Below, piece after piece: positions 45,501-54,435 of a stretch of 64,000 nucleotides of DNA (its first letter is position 1; every line of letters starts with the position of its first letter). The notes under the pieces were generated by a model. It saw nothing but the letters and a program-made list of their open reading frames with translations. It made no database searches and was not told where the DNA came from. Source of the stretch: Hermodice carunculata (lineage: Eukaryota > Annelida > Polychaeta > Eunicida > Amphinomidae); contig OZ026619.1 of the NCBI GenBank assembly GCA_964020975.1, positions 88,691,562 to 88,755,561 on the forward strand. Direction: 5' to 3'. The position numbers and the translations under genes were made by a program.

Positions 45501-48500
45501 TCTGTGCTCATCTACTCTCCTACGGTATTTAGTATCACATGATTGTACAAATCAGAAGTACATGTATCAAGCACGTGAGCAAAGAGTCAAGGCTCACAAA
45601 AGGAGCTGTCAGTACTTATTGCAGTGAAAACTACCTGAGTCAGCACAGTATTCAGACACTGGGGGTAAGCCTGTCCCATGGCGGTCTGGGGCCCGCCCTA
45701 TTTTCATGACTGTCAGGGAGGACGAGATGTCATCTTCCACTGGCGGCTCCTTGTCTGAGTATGGCCAACCCTCGCTGTCTTTCCGTAGATCACCAACTAA
45801 AAGTTAAAGGAACACTATACAGGCAAGAGCACTTGATCTCCTCAGGGTAAGTAGAGGCTTTCCTTTGGGGCAACTTAATGATGTATCTTATAAAAACATC
45901 ATTTCTACATGGGTATCACCAATAATCTGCAGGTCATATCATGTAAGGTTGAGTGTTATGCAATAGTTTCTCATTTGATATGCCTTCAACTGCTTTATTT
46001 TTAGGGGTATAAATGTTTACGTTTTTTTCACAATTCACAAGGTCCTAAATTTGCAATTTTACGCTCCCCCCCCCCCAAAAAAAAAAAAAGAAATGAAGCA
46101 TGGAGTTGTTGAATATATGTCCTGGTAAACAGAGCCCAAAATGTTGAAATGTACGCATTATTAAGCAAATATCAGCTGTTTTGCGAGGGAAATTAAAAGA
46201 AAACTTACAAGTCCAAGAATTTGGTAGGGCCTGTATTTTTATTTTTTTTCATTATTGGGTTATTGGGTTTAATTTAAAAGCAAAAATGTGAAAAATAAAG
46301 CAATACACAAAACAAAACTTCAAATTCATTGAAAAAAGTACCATTCCACAAAATACACAAATGCAAGGTTAGAAACCAACAGGCTTAAAGGCTCTGCTAG
46401 GGGCCTATTCATGTGTGAAAAAAGCAATACAACAGTCCCTGTTTTAAGAGGCCACCCCAAAGGCAGGCCCAAAAGTGGCCTCTCATTAGAGGTACAATAA
46501 CAGGTAGAAGATAGCAGCAGGGACCTGCCAAAAGTAGCCTTTCAAGCCAGGTGGCCTGTCATTGGAGTGACCTCTCAAAACAGGGACCACTCTACTACAA
46601 AATACAACAGCTTAATTTGACCTTAAAATCCAACTAAAAAATCACAGAAAAAAAAAACTTATTGGCAAGATAAACTTGGGGACCATTGTTTCCCATAAAC
46701 CACAAAGATATGAAATAAGATGCATGCATAATATCTGTATTTTAACTAGGTCACTTACTTTCCATCTATTTGTGAGAAATCAATAATATTTATGGTTTCA
46801 ATATCTGCTTTCCATCACCATTGACTTTCCTACTGAAGGAGCATAAACTGCCCCTCTGTTCATAAAGATTGATATCATGTTTTGTTACCTTTTTCCATGA
46901 AATGCCTTGGACTCTTGTCCTTCCTCGCATGTAATTCCAACTCAATGCTGAATGCATGGCCAGCTCTTGGAGATCGTCCTCCATAGACGCCATGGACACT
47001 TGGGATAGATGGCGGGGTCCGATAAGGTGTTGTTGGCGTACGTCTTAACATCTCCTGTTGCTTCTTTAAGATTTTCACATTATTTGCACTCCTGGCCCTT
47101 ACAGGGACCTTGCCTGCTGACCTCATATTGTGACCTTGACCTTTCACCTTCAAGGCGTTAGCAATGTCCTCAGAGAAATTACTTTGAACTGGGGCTGTGT
47201 CCGGTCTTAGATTTGCTCGTCCTAACTTTAATTCTCCAAATCTCACCTTAATCCCTGGAGTACTAGATCGTAATTCCTGAACAAACTGTTCCCTATCAGC
47301 ATTTAGATTTTCTGTATCGGGACTAAAGCTCCAATGGTCAGACGGTCTCAATGGCTGTTTCTGGCATCCTTGCGGATGTGGCTTGACAAGCCGTGCACCT
47401 CCTCTTGAGCCTGATTTGGGCGCCTGTCCATGTTTTAACGTTATTCCCGCAACAGCAAAAGGTCGCTCTCCATTGGGCGATTCTGTCCCCAAATCACCAC
47501 TGTTTGTGTCAATGTCTGCTCTGTCAGTCCTCACCTCTTCTTCCGTCTTCACTTCATCTTCCTCAAGTTCCTGTCTTGCGAGATTGCGACACTCCTCAAT
47601 CAGCTGCCGTGCTGAAAAATAGTCCCCCGCATCACCTTTTCTGTAGTTCCCCTTGTCTGGGTTATGTCTCAGGGTCTCTGGATCACTTAGGGGTGGGAAG
47701 TTTTCATCATAGTCGGCATCTTTTTCCCCGTTAGAGAGGCCATTGTCCTTCACTTCAGGTGGGTCTGTGTCATCGTCAAAGTCCTGAAATAAAGCAATAA
47801 ATAGGGTCATTTTAGCTGAATATTCAATCCTACCTGCTGAAGGCACATGTGTGCAATACAAAAAGAGCATACCAAAGAAAAGAAATCAAATGACTGATAA
47901 ATACGACAAGAGTGTGACTGGCAGGCCAGTCCAGCCGTCTTTCCACACTCTGTGTACGGCAGCTGTGTACATAAATTGGCTTGGCAGATTTCTTCTGTTG
48001 TCACCGGGACAGCAGTTCCAATGCTATCAAATTTTAAATTGTGGTAGTTCTACTGGAATTTACCCATTTCTTTTTTTTTTTAATCTCCACAAATTGACAC
48101 ACCAAATTTGAAAAAACACATCCTCAAAATTTTTGCAGAATTTGAACAAAAAAAGTCACGATTATTTCGCTGTGTGCTCATATCTTTACTCTGCGACCGT
48201 TTGTCCATTTCACTGGCCTCTCATGCTGATTTCTCTTTCAGTTTATCTCCTCAAGTTACTGTATACAACTCCAATGGCGGTACAAGCTACAAAATTCTTA
48301 GAGCTTCAGGGGCTTCACTCACAGGTTCCCAGTGTAGGGGCCACAGGTCTGCAGAAATTAAGTCACATAATTAGTGACAACAGAATTATATTGATGTGGC
48401 TATATTCACAAAGAAATTGAATCTGATAAGAAATTTGGGATCAAAATCAAAATCAAAATCAACTTGTTTTGATCCCACATTCCTTAATCCTGGGTCACAG

Positions 48501-50011
48501 GAACAATTTCAGTGTGAACCAATCTCTTTTATGGCTATTGTACAAAGCATATGATTAACATTTCAGGATTATGGCTTAATCTTAATTTGATCCAGCTTAA
48601 AAGATAAAGTACTGGATTAAACTGAGATTAATTTAATAAAATGAAAATGTTGAAAACAGACTTAGTATTGTAGCCAGAACACAGGTTGTTTATTCCTAGA
48701 AATTTTGATTCATTTATTAATCCAAGGATTAAGTAGTTCAACGTTAAGGGTGCACCAATTTAATTTAAGGATCAAAGTCAGGATCAGCTGCAGACCAAAC
48801 TCCTTGTGAATATGGCCACTGGAGAATCAGAAGAAAGGTTCGCTATGGCCCATGATCAATATCAAGTAAATTAGATTCTACAACCAAGCTCGATGGGCCA
48901 CGGCCAAATGTGACTCCACTGTAATCACCTGCTGTCTTGATATGAACACACAGCACAGTACATGGACAAGGTGCCACTTGAACATTAACCTTCCAATGGC
49001 AGGCTACTCACTGTCAACCTTTACTCTCACAATATATTCTGGTAAATTTTGATTTTTTTTTTAAGGAGGAACACATATTGAAAGCATTTGTTATTTGTAA
49101 AAAATGTAAAAAAAAAAAAAAAGAAGAAGTCTAAATAATATTTAAAAAATCACCATTGTTAACAATTTTGTTTGTCAAAATAAAAAACAGAAAAAGTCAT
49201 CAACTATATTTCTGTCACATACAACAAGTGTGACCCTCTTTTATACATATTTGCTATATTTTTTATAGAAACAGCAGCAGCAGTGCCACATGTTCAGTGT
49301 AGTTTTGAACCAAAAAAGATAAATGAAAAAAGAAAAATTGAAAATAAAATAAAGATTAAAAATAAAATAAATAGCACAAGCCAATCTCTATGTTCCATAA
49401 CCAAGCCAGTCACTGTCTATGTCTAATGATGTATAGGTATGTCACTGATCCACTTTTGGAGTCTTCCTGGATCACCATCTGATGACAACAATCAAAATTT
49501 ATTAAGTTGCGTTAAGTTTCTTAAGTTACAATTACATTAAGTGATGTAGTGCATTCTGCAGATCTGACAGATGGAGGGGTCACATTAAGCTTGCGTCCTG
49601 CGTCATAGACGCAAAAAATAAAGAAATGATGCCTGAAAATAAATAAAACATTGTCATTTTGCGTCTCTGTGGACGCACGCAAAAAAACGTGGTGCATTTT
49701 TGAAAGATACAACTGCAAAAATTACTCCAAGTGGTCACGGTGTTTCGTATCGACCATCATCAATCTCATGATTATTTATTATACTGATGGAATCCTCTGA
49801 TGTTCGTCTTTCTATGTAACAAGCTCTCTTATTTGCTAAGAAAAAATATTCCTGGGGTATCCCTCCAAAAATTTGCCACAATGGGAACAGATGGACGTCA
49901 CTCCACCTCATTATAATTGCTGAGAGCACTTCCAGGCTCCTCATTGGGTGGATTTGATCATGTGCCGCTCACTGTCCAATCAAATTCGTTGTTCCCATGT
50001 GCTTGTCTCAT
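30318..50011 (-). CDS. IQ-motif (calmodulin-binding) protein, complete 13-exon model, family not identified
   Basis: Exons in transcript order: 50011-49973, 47783-46889, 45796-45635, 44489-44257, 41534-41473, 40670-40569, 38261-38052, 37610-37542, 35264-35144, 33571-33427, 32622-32488, 31384-31229, 30577-30318. Every junction is AG/GT and all twelve phases match, giving about 862 residues. The N-terminal third is acidic and low in structure. The centre has IQ-type motifs: IQKNFRGYVARNNYKF across two exons, TYRGHLARKRAIYKR, and the canonical IQRLARGWIIRRRF. The C-terminal third is predicted globular or helical and ends in a Lys/Glu/Asp-rich tail. IQ motifs bind calmodulin or related EF-hand proteins; many such animal proteins are ciliary or flagellar. 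I do not recognise the orthologue. The gene converges on C2CD3. Confidence 0.82.
31576..31774. mobile_element. CAGTGCTCCC-ended MITE (pogo/Tigger-like)
   Basis: TA flanks and inverted ends CAGTGCTCCCTCTTTATAAC / CAGTGCTCCCTCTTTATGAC differ at only one of 20 positions. The match between the ends makes this one of the better preserved MITEs here. It lies in an intron of the IQ-motif gene. Confidence 0.75.
31820..32330. repeat. Minisatellite, ~44-bp unit, about 8 copies, inside a TTAA-type MITE
   Basis: From about 31836 to 32200 the unit GACTCTATAGCCTCCCTTGG plus a (T/G)(G/C)(T/C)AGGCC(T/C)GGTTACAACAAATCT-like remainder recurs with a period of 44 bp. The block is preceded by TTAACCCTTTTCAGG at 31821 and followed by AGGAAAGCTATTGACCTAGG, the core of the TTAA MITEs. 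The array therefore appears to have expanded inside such an element. Confidence 0.75.
33199..33373. repeat. Minisatellite, ~22-bp unit
   Basis: About eight copies of GGGAGTTGGATTGGTACTCA and variants. On the minus strand it starts some 50 bases downstream of the donor of exon 33571-33427. Open frames over it on both strands are artefacts of the repeat. Confidence 0.9.
34239..34486. mobile_element. TTAA-ended palindromic MITE (piggyBac-like), 248 bp
   Basis: Begins TTAACTCTTTCAGTGCC and ends GGCACTTGAGGAGTTAA, with TTAA at both ends as expected for piggyBac-type targets. The inner hairpin is AACAGCTTTTCTTGGCACCC, a CATTGGGCGCAATACGCCCA palindrome and GAAAAACTGTT. It has the same length as, and inverse order to, the copy at 61685. 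Confidence 0.8.
35144..37610 (-). CDS. IQ-motif gene exons 37610-37542 and 35264-35144, with canonical IQ motif
   Basis: A 69-bp exon (KAQKKAEADAYIDIIGPHVD) joins in phase 2 to a 121-bp exon with KMLLYKAAVIIQRLARGW and then IIRRRFLRLKRK. IQRLARGWIIRRR matches the IQxxxRGxxxR consensus fully. The intron between them holds a TTAA-type MITE, a degenerate GAAACACTTTTGGAGAAC array and another MITE. Confidence 0.87.
35522..35597. repeat. Imperfect palindrome
   Basis: Outer arms TCCCCTAGA / TCTAGGGGA and inner arms TGTTGTTTCTG... / ...GACAACAGAAA flank GTGCTCACCCCATTGAGCAC. Such nested arms suggest a small foldback transposon remnant. Confidence 0.6.
35668..36045. mobile_element. TIR element with CTATTCTCAGATCCGC ends
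   Basis: The left CTATTCTCAGATCCGC and the complement of the right end (CCATTCTCGGATCCGC) match at 14 of 16 positions, about 380 bases apart. There is no coding potential inside. An ATTTGCAT octamer lies near 35982. The superfamily is undetermined because no clear target duplication was found. Confidence 0.6.
36780..37230. repeat. Degenerate array of AAACACTTTTGGAGAACAAA-like words
   Basis: Variants of GGAAACACTTTTGGAGAACA recur at irregular 20-60 base spacing, with reverse-complement forms (AAAGTGTTTCC). A related patch lies at 35365-35470. The 144-codon minus-strand open frame across it is low in information and looks like a by-product of the repeat. Confidence 0.6.
37351..37513. mobile_element. 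TTAA-ended MITE, TTAACCCTTAAAG subtype
   Basis: Ends TTAACCCTTAAAG and CTTTAAGGGTTAA are perfect inverted repeats with TTAA targets. The interior (TTGACTAAGACTACTTTTTG, GAGGAATTTG) matches the copy ending at 58161. A T-run precedes it. Confidence 0.8.
38052..38261 (-). CDS. IQ-motif gene exon with RGHLARKR repeat
   Basis: 210 bases, entering with one base and leaving with two. It encodes KRQLHDVYIAWLDPLDF, a TYRGHLARKRAIYKR basic helix and a charged coiled-coil-like tail ending HRRLKAQIENR. The acceptor chosen (before 38261) is the only one that preserves the frame from the previous exon, though its pyrimidine tract is weak. Confidence 0.75.
38693..38935. mobile_element. TTAA-ended palindromic MITE (piggyBac-like), 243 bp
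   Basis: Begins TTAACTCTTTCAGTGAC and ends GGCATTGAATGAGTTAA. The core pair is CAACAACTTTCCTCAGCGTG ... AGCAAAGCTGTTGACC. Same orientation as 61685-61932. Confidence 0.78.
39690..40075. repeat. Interspersed repeat with TCAAGGTCA words
   Basis: Contains GATCAAGGTCACCC, AGGTCAAGGTCACTGA and ends GGTCAGCTGAGCTAAAAACT. It is in the same style as the 26400-27655 family, whose end is CAGCTGAGCTAAAA. No coding content. Confidence 0.5.
40569..41534 (-). CDS. IQ-motif gene exons 41534-41473 and 40670-40569
   Basis: The first encodes a helix ending AKAAVDIQK with its last codon split. The second continues NFRGYVARNNYKFLLKEERE and a long charged helix. Together they form an IQ motif (IQKNFRGYVAR) that exists only after splicing. 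A second IQ start (AAIEIQ) ends the exon. Confidence 0.85.
42660..42667 (+). promoter_or_regulatory. TATA box upstream of the hammerhead
   Basis: TATAAATA lies 31 bases before the first base of ribozyme helix I (42691). RNA polymerase II usually starts 25-31 bases downstream of TATA, so a transcript would begin almost exactly at the ribozyme. Confidence 0.5.
42691..42734 (+). ncRNA. Type I hammerhead ribozyme motif
   Basis: Helix I CAGUCU (42691-42696) pairs perfectly with AGACUG (42729-42734). The core CUGAAGA (42697-42703) has A at the tolerated variable position 7. Stem II is GUCC/GGAC (42704-42707, 42715-42718), four perfect pairs around a 7-base loop. GAA (42719-42721) and a two-pair stem III AC-CA-GU (42722-42727) lead to the cleavable C at 42728. 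All invariant bases of the hammerhead core are present. Predicted cleavage is between 42728 and 42729. Confidence 0.85.
43130..43230. mobile_element. Fragment of TTAA-type MITE
   Basis: CAAGTCAAGCTCTTTCCTTG and CAAGTCAAGGAAAGTTATTG form the core hairpin, and CTTTAAGGGCTAA is a degraded right end of the TTAACCCTTAAAG subtype. Confidence 0.5.
44257..45796 (-). CDS. IQ-motif gene exons 45796-45635 and 44489-44257
   Basis: Two exons joined in phase 1 encode about 131 mostly polar residues. The order is GDLRKDSEGWPYSDKEPPVE, a short SSLTVMKIGRAPDR strand, then a Ser/Thr-rich linker ending RPIAHYLEVNDP. The donor at 44256 is a consensus GTGAGT. Confidence 0.8.
44547..44793. mobile_element. TTAA-ended MITE, TTAACTCATTCCACCC subtype
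   Basis: Begins TTAACTCATTCCACCCTAAT and ends ATCAGGGTGGAATGAGTTAA (18 of 20 inverted matches). The inner core AACAGTTTTTCTTGCCTCGC...AAGAAAGCTGTTGACTCGGT is shared with the other TTAA elements although the termini differ. Confidence 0.78.
46431..46596. mobile_element. CAGTCCCTG-ended MITE (pogo/Tigger-like)
   Basis: Inverted ends CAGTCCCTGTTTTAAGAGGC and the complement of CTCTCAAAACAGGGACCACT. Interior words AAAAGTGGCCTCTCATTAGA and AAAAGTAGCCTTTC occur as in the 51581 copy. Confidence 0.6.
46889..47783 (-). CDS. Large acidic N-terminal exon of the IQ-motif gene
   Basis: 895 bases, phase 0 in and phase 1 out, with a pyrimidine-rich acceptor. It encodes about 298 residues: an Asp/Glu-rich start, a helical GDYFSARQLIEECRNLARQE segment, a Glu-rich stretch, and a basic segment with NVKILKKQQEMLRRTPTTPY near the end. 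No catalytic domain is visible. The open frame reads on past both splice sites. Confidence 0.85.
48396..48819. mobile_element. TIR element with GTGGCYATATTCACAA ends
   Basis: Left GTGGCTATATTCACAAAG and the complement of the right end GTGGCCATATTCACAAGG match at 16 of 18 positions, 424 bp end to end. Inside are a GGGATCAAAATC...TTTTGATCCCA hairpin and many GATTAA/TTAATC words. Ends of the GGCCATATTCACAA type are common in Harbinger-like MITEs, but the assignment is tentative. It lies in the first intron of the IQ-motif gene. Confidence 0.65.
49973..50011 (-). CDS. Proposed first coding exon of the IQ-motif gene
   Basis: ATG at 50011-50009 has G at -3 and opens 13 codons (MRQAHGNNEFDWT) before a GTGAGC donor. 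It ends in phase 0, as the next exon (acceptor before 47783) requires, and the joined peptide NEFDWTDFDDDTDPPE continues an acidic N-terminus. The exon is short and the donor has a non-ideal A before GT, so the start is probable rather than certain. Confidence 0.55.
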
Positions 50012-50280
50012 GTCCGCAATGTTGGGAAGGTACAAGTCGTATTACGCCAAGATTATTGGACTAAGATCTTAAATTTTCAAATCATATTTTCACCAAGAAG
50101 ACTTCCATCGCAGAAAATCTAGACCCAGATAAAGGCACGAGTGAAAATTCATTACGGACAACAAGGAAAATACGCAGATTAGTCATCGCAAGGTTACACG
50201 TGGACGAAGCGAAATTTTGCATTTAGCCGGCCTGACAGTGTAACTGTAACACGATGTTGTTCATCACTGTCTCCGATGGG
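50012..50280 (-). promoter_or_regulatory. Probable promoter and 5' UTR of the IQ-motif gene
   Basis: Directly upstream of the proposed start codon the DNA is locally richer in CpG than its surroundings. It contains CACGTG at about 50282, an inverted CCAAT (ATTGG) nearby, and another CCAAT at 49975. No TATA box is evident. This is inference from position and motifs only. Confidence 0.35.
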
Positions 50281-50724
50281 TCACGTGGTTATTGGTGTTT
50301 TTTTAAACAAAATTTGGTTGTTTTGATTTCATTGAAATGTTTGAATGGAACAAATCTGTATGACAGAACAAGATAGGAACTCAAAAAATTTATGATTGAA
50401 GGCTGGAAAAATGTATAGCGGAAAACCATGCCTGGGTGCATGCCCGTGACAGACTGTGTCCACTCGCTTGTGTGTTGCACGGCTTGTAGGCCTACCATGT
50501 TGCTTGGTGAAAAAAGTGACCGCACTTAAGATCAGACTCTTAACACCGCCTACGGTATCAAATTTTTAAGGTATATTGAAGTAGGAAGTGCACAGAAATA
50601 TAAATCATATAATTTCTGACAATTTCATCACGTGGAATCAATCGCAAAAATAACAGAGCCCAGGCATGTTCAATCACGCATGCCGTTTGTTGTGCAAGCG
50701 AGTTAAAAAACTGTCCGGTGGCAT

Positions 50725-50900
50725 ACGGTGTACAACACCAGATACTGGCACAGTGGCAGCGTGCTAGGGGTTAAGCCCCATTCACAACCATTTTTTGGTG
50801 GACCAGGGATGTGCTATAGACTTGGTCGTAATAGCAGGTTCCTGGGTAGATTGAATCCATCCTTGGTACCGTCAACAACTTTTAGACCCTTTAACATCAA
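50725..50900 (+). repeat. Possible tRNA-derived SINE fragment
   Basis: TGGCACAGTGGCAGCGTGC resembles a tRNA-type A box and is followed by a GGGTTAAGCCCC segment that only loosely resembles a B box. No tail or flanking duplication was found. Confidence 0.22.
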
Positions 50901-51580
50901 GTTGGCATATTGGTAACTTTTTATTCAATCTTAAATATTATAATAATGAGTTACCTATGTGAGCATACAGACCCTATGTTATGTTCGTTTCTAGGCTTAA
51001 GTTACCTGCATGTTTTATTTATTTATCATTGTGATATATGTTAATGATACCAAATAAAATCAATTGACAAATTACATCAAATGAAGTCCAGTTTGCACAA
51101 TTTCAGACTGGACCCATCGATTCAGTTCATGGATGCACTATTTTTCCTGAAAATGGAGAAAGATGGGTCCAACGGACCCATACTGAAAAATCCTTAATGT
51201 GACCCTTGAGATGCATAAGGGTAACATCTCCCCAAGAGCAGAGGACCATGAGATATACTGGCCAGACATTGCCCAAGCCACATGTCCATCCACAGATTGG
51301 AATTAGTGCATTATTGTACCATGTATTTTAGCACATTACGCATTAGCATGGAAAAATAAGCAAGACAGAGGAACAACAGCCAATGTTTACCCAGCATGTG
51401 CTTTGTTCCCCCATTAGACCTTCAAAGTTGGGAGCATTTACTAACCTCCTATGAGCAGCCCTTGTAAGGAACGTGCTTCACCACCAGTGACAGTATAGCA
51501 TCAGAACTGATTGTCTGTTTTTTCCCCCAACAGAGGGCACTGTTGTCAGTTGATTTTCACAGAAGAATGAAAGGTGGAAA

Positions 51581-51743
51581 TACAGTGGTCCCCCTCTTAG
51601 AACGCCACCCCAAATGCAGCCCAAAAGTGGCCTTATAAGAGAGGTGGCCTTTCTTGATCGGGAGAATATCATGTAAATACCATACTTTCTACACAAGAAT
51701 GCTGGCCTTCCAAGGGGGGCCTTATAAGAGGAGGACCACTGTA
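51581..51743. mobile_element. CAGTGGTCCCCCTC-ended MITE (pogo/Tigger-like)
   Basis: TA flanks, with ends CAGTGGTCCCCCTCTTAGAA / CAGTGGTCCTCCTCTTATAA. This is the clearest copy of the GTAAGGCC-type group in the window. Confidence 0.78.
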
Positions 51744-54246
51744 TGTACAGATCAAGTCAACATGGTAGGCTTTCTCTCACTGTTTGAATCTTTGTTCTAC
51801 CTTAAATAGGCACGGTTTTACACTCGTCTTTCCAGACTGATCAAGACACACTCACACATTAAACTTATAGTGAGTTAATGCTCTCAAAATATCCAATAAA
51901 GATATACTTTCTGGTCCATTTGATCTTGACAAGGATGACAGATACGCAGCTGATGAGTGAGGTAGCCACAACACAGCAACAACTACAGCTGGCTTCCATG
52001 ATAAATTTCAAGGATAAAAGAGCCACATTTTGTCCTAAATTGTGCCATCAATGGCATGAAGTGACAAATGGCCAGTCCAAGGACCATCTGGAGACAACTA
52101 CACTATTACTGCTGATACTCACAGATGTGACAGTCCTTGGTACCAGTCCTAACAGAAGCACTGCATTATAGGGTGGGAATGCATTGTGTACATTGCACTC
52201 ACATGTCTGTGGGGGTGAAACAGACCTTACATTTAAAGTTTCCCCCGTTCTCTATCTGGCTTATTCCTCCATATGGTGTATTAGGTTCTGAGAATACCCC
52301 GTCAAAAGATACATCACCATTCTTTCATGTTAAACCTATACCTTAATTAATCAGTATTATCACACTCAATGCAAACATTTTGGAAATTCAAGGCTTCAAC
52401 AGCCAAATGAATTTATCAACAGGTCATCAGCAGGGAACCATCCAGCATGTTTCACTGCAACACAGACGTACTTCTTTTGTAATGGTGCCTGCCTGCCTCT
52501 ACTCTTTATCTGGTGACGGCAACCCACCTGAACTTAAAGACTGTAGTGTGCACATCAAACGACAAACTGTCGTGGTCTTACATCAAGCTTTTATTACGAA
52601 ATGTTTGTCCCGACATAAAAGCTTCCCCATTTATCTGGCACAAAGTGACATGAAATATGAAAATAACACGCAAGGCAAGAAAAGAAAAGGCTTTTCTAAA
52701 CTGGACCATATTGAAAATTAGACTCAAGCACTCAGGATTCTGCTTTAAATCCTGGGCAGATAAAGTGGGGAGATTAACTTGTGTAACTATCCCATTAAAC
52801 TCACAACAGGCCCTGTTGTAAGTCTTGTGCTCCACATGCAGTCTTGTCAGTACACGCACCATTTCCAGTTTGCTGTCGGTCTCTAGGCTTAACATGAAAA
52901 CATTGTAAACTGCTGTCGTAAAAATCCACTTGAGACAGAAATTAGAAATCCACTAAAAGCTCTCTCTATTTGCACGTTTTGTGCACACAGAAAGGTCAGC
53001 AATCATTACTCACTGCATCACATGGAACATTCTTGCCCTTATAGATTGACCACCTCTCTCCTATGACCATTTTATAGCTATACGTAATGTGAAGACACTC
53101 CATTTTGTGTCTTACTTTGTGTCACAAGTTGTGCAATTGTGTGCAGAATGCAACACTAACTCCTACATATTACCTTGATTTCCTGGCAATTCTGTCAAAT
53201 AAAATATCCATGAGAAATGTAATATGACAAATTTACAAAATGAAGTATCTACAAAATTAAATGTTTTCATGGTGCATGTTTTCAAAGTGCCAGCTTTAAT
53301 AAGTACCCACTGTAGTGGATTGAACTACCCATTTACCAGTTAAATCAGCTACAGGCCAATGTTACAGACACATAGCCTTTGACTCATAATGAAACTTTAC
53401 AATGAAAACAGTTCCAGACTGTAGCCAAAAATGCAGGTCAGCATATGACAACAGTACCACAATTATTGAAAGCAACTTTAATAGATACACTGCATGGTCA
53501 TGTCTTCTGGTGTAATCACAAAACTGATATTGCATTTAAGCAAGGCATATGGATCGTATCTTTCCGCAGGATACATATTACACAAATAGTACAGAGTGGG
53601 AGGCAAGATTAATACCCCAAGCTCTCCCTCCCGCCTCTCTCTTCCTCCCTCTCTCCCTCCATCCTTCTCTCTCTCTTTCTCTCTTTCTGAGCTAACCTGT
53701 AGTTCAACTTTTACGACAAACATTGAAATAGACATTTGATATTACTATCAGGTTTAAGGATGAAAGGGTTAACACCTTTTATTGACGACAGTTTATGTCC
53801 TACCTTAAGTATTATTCCAAAACCGTACAATAACAATGCTGTTCATTTTGCGTTCATGTCACAGGGCCTCATAAAGTAGCTTTCCTGGCTCACCTATCCA
53901 TGGCAGAGTATTGAGTACATGACCCCAACACAGACAAGACATGAATCGGTCTTTGACAAACTAAACTGAAGCGCATTTTACTCGTTTTGCACCCAAGTAA
54001 TGGCTGATGATTGATCTTTTCCCACACCAATCCAATATCGTCCCGGTTACCTGTGCCGTATCTAACCAAAATTAAAATGGAATTATAGATTTCTAGACAT
54101 ATGCTGACCAATTTTGCTGTGATGAGCTGGTAACCATAAGCCTCTCTACTGGTGTTGTGAAGTGATACAAAAACAAGTGGCCTTACAGGAGAAATTTCAA
54201 ATTTTAATACTGAATACAATATGTTACAGATTGCTTGCTTAGCACA

Positions 54247-54435
54247 TACAGTAGTAGTCCCTGCCGTATGTGACCACCCCCTCTGCCTGGAAAAAGTGGT
54301 CACATACAACGCCTGGTCTTTTACAGCAGGTAAATTTACTGAGAAAATTCAATTGTGTGACTCCAGAAATGTGCATGGCCACGAGCAGCGGGTGATCTCT
54401 TACTGCAGCGGTCACATACAGCAGGTACCACTGGT
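54247..54435. mobile_element. CAGTGGTACC-ended palindromic MITE (pogo/Tigger-like)
   Basis: The right end read in complement is CAGTGGTACCTGCTGTATGT. The left is CAGTAGTAGTCCCTGCCGTA. Same subfamily as 17030-17218. Confidence 0.65.

Noticed and set aside
45329-45538. Open plus-strand frame DASSEFWLVLDNLSHENLF...
   Set aside because: It looks mildly protein-like, perhaps an old retroelement scrap, but no diagnostic motif was found and it lies in an intron of a minus-strand gene.
50011-50033. A plus-strand ATG TCC GCA ATG ... AAG|GTACAAG that looks like a tiny first exon opposite the IQ-motif gene start
   Set aside because: It has no supported downstream exon on the plus strand, and it overlaps the start region of the minus-strand gene. 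A bidirectional promoter remains possible but is unsupported.
50725-50760. A functional tRNA gene
   Set aside because: Only an A-box-like word is convincing. There is no cloverleaf or clear B box, so it is listed only as a weak SINE candidate.
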